Source: an uncultured Ruminococcus sp.
Lineage (GTDB): Bacteria; Bacillota; Clostridia; Oscillospirales; CAG-272
Direction: 5' to 3'
Length of the DNA: 5,701 nucleotides
Assembly (NCBI GenBank): GCA_902803255.1
Contig: CADCPG010000026.1
Location: forward strand, 1-5,701
Shown one piece after another: positions 5,643 to 5,701 of the stretch (its first letter is position 1; each line of letters opens with the position of its first letter). Position numbers and translations under genes: made by a program. Below the pieces are notes generated by a model, which searched no databases, was not told where the DNA came from, and saw only the letters and a list, made by a program, of their open reading frames with translations.

Positions 5643-5701
5643 TCAGTGCGAGGTGCCGCCCGTCTTCCCATCCGTCTTAACACCGCCGGTGCCGCGCAGC
5701 A
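5643..5701 (-). CDS. C-terminal end of an unidentified protein, 5' part off the window
   Basis: Reading in from the right edge, one minus-strand frame gives about 19 codons ending in TGA at 5643-5645. Its tail is hydrophilic and rich in Gly, Thr and Lys (RGTGGVKTDGKTGGTSH). The codons end mostly in G or C like the neighbouring genes, and a terminator follows 32 bp later, which is why I prefer this frame. A second frame ends at TAA (5677-5679) and cannot be excluded. The visible part is too short to name a family. Confidence 0.4.
   Translation of the reverse strand, partial: LRGTGGVKTDGKTGGTSH

Overview
The window is an ordinary but well-preserved piece of a bacterial chromosome carrying an aromatic amino-acid biosynthesis operon. 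It is GC-rich with strongly GC-biased third codon positions. Promoters match the housekeeping sigma-70/sigma-A consensus, Shine-Dalgarno sites are purine-rich (GGAGG type) and terminators are intrinsic. The AroE N-terminus (GLIGKKLGHSWS) and the chorismate mutase-prephenate dehydratase-ACT layout recall clostridial Firmicutes, so a high-GC, possibly gut-associated Clostridia-like organism is my inference. No rRNA or marker gene is present to prove it.

All genes read on the minus strand, so transcription runs from high to low coordinates. From the right edge there is first the last 19 codons or so of an unidentified gene ending at 5643, then an intrinsic terminator (5578-5610). Three bases further on is a perfect-consensus promoter (TTGACA, 17 bp, TATAAT; 5548-5576) and an 83-nt leader. 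Next comes a single-gene unit for a classical short-chain dehydrogenase/reductase (4686-5459) ending at its own terminator (4621-4663). A second promoter (4571-4599) then starts the aromatic operon: pheA (3380-4510), aroB (2313-3359), aroC (1219-2316) and an aroE-aroK fusion (1-1208, running off the left edge). The longest gene-free stretch, about 180 bases, is fully accounted for by these control elements.

The operon genes work in one pathway. AroB makes 3-dehydroquinate. The AroE domain reduces 3-dehydroshikimate to shikimate and the AroK domain phosphorylates it. AroC makes chorismate, and PheA turns chorismate through prephenate into phenylpyruvate, the phenylalanine precursor. DAHP synthase, dehydroquinate dehydratase (aroD/aroQ) and EPSP synthase (aroA) are not in the window. 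Spacing is tight throughout: 20 bp, a 4-bp ATGA overlap, then 10 bp.

I found no new defence, mobile or regulatory system. The points most worth a second look are the AroE-AroK fusion with a very short linker, non-canonical residues at conserved positions of PheA, a nearly identical 12-bp block at both promoters, and a CCGCGGAGGG repeat shared by a terminator arm and the pheA ribosome-binding region.
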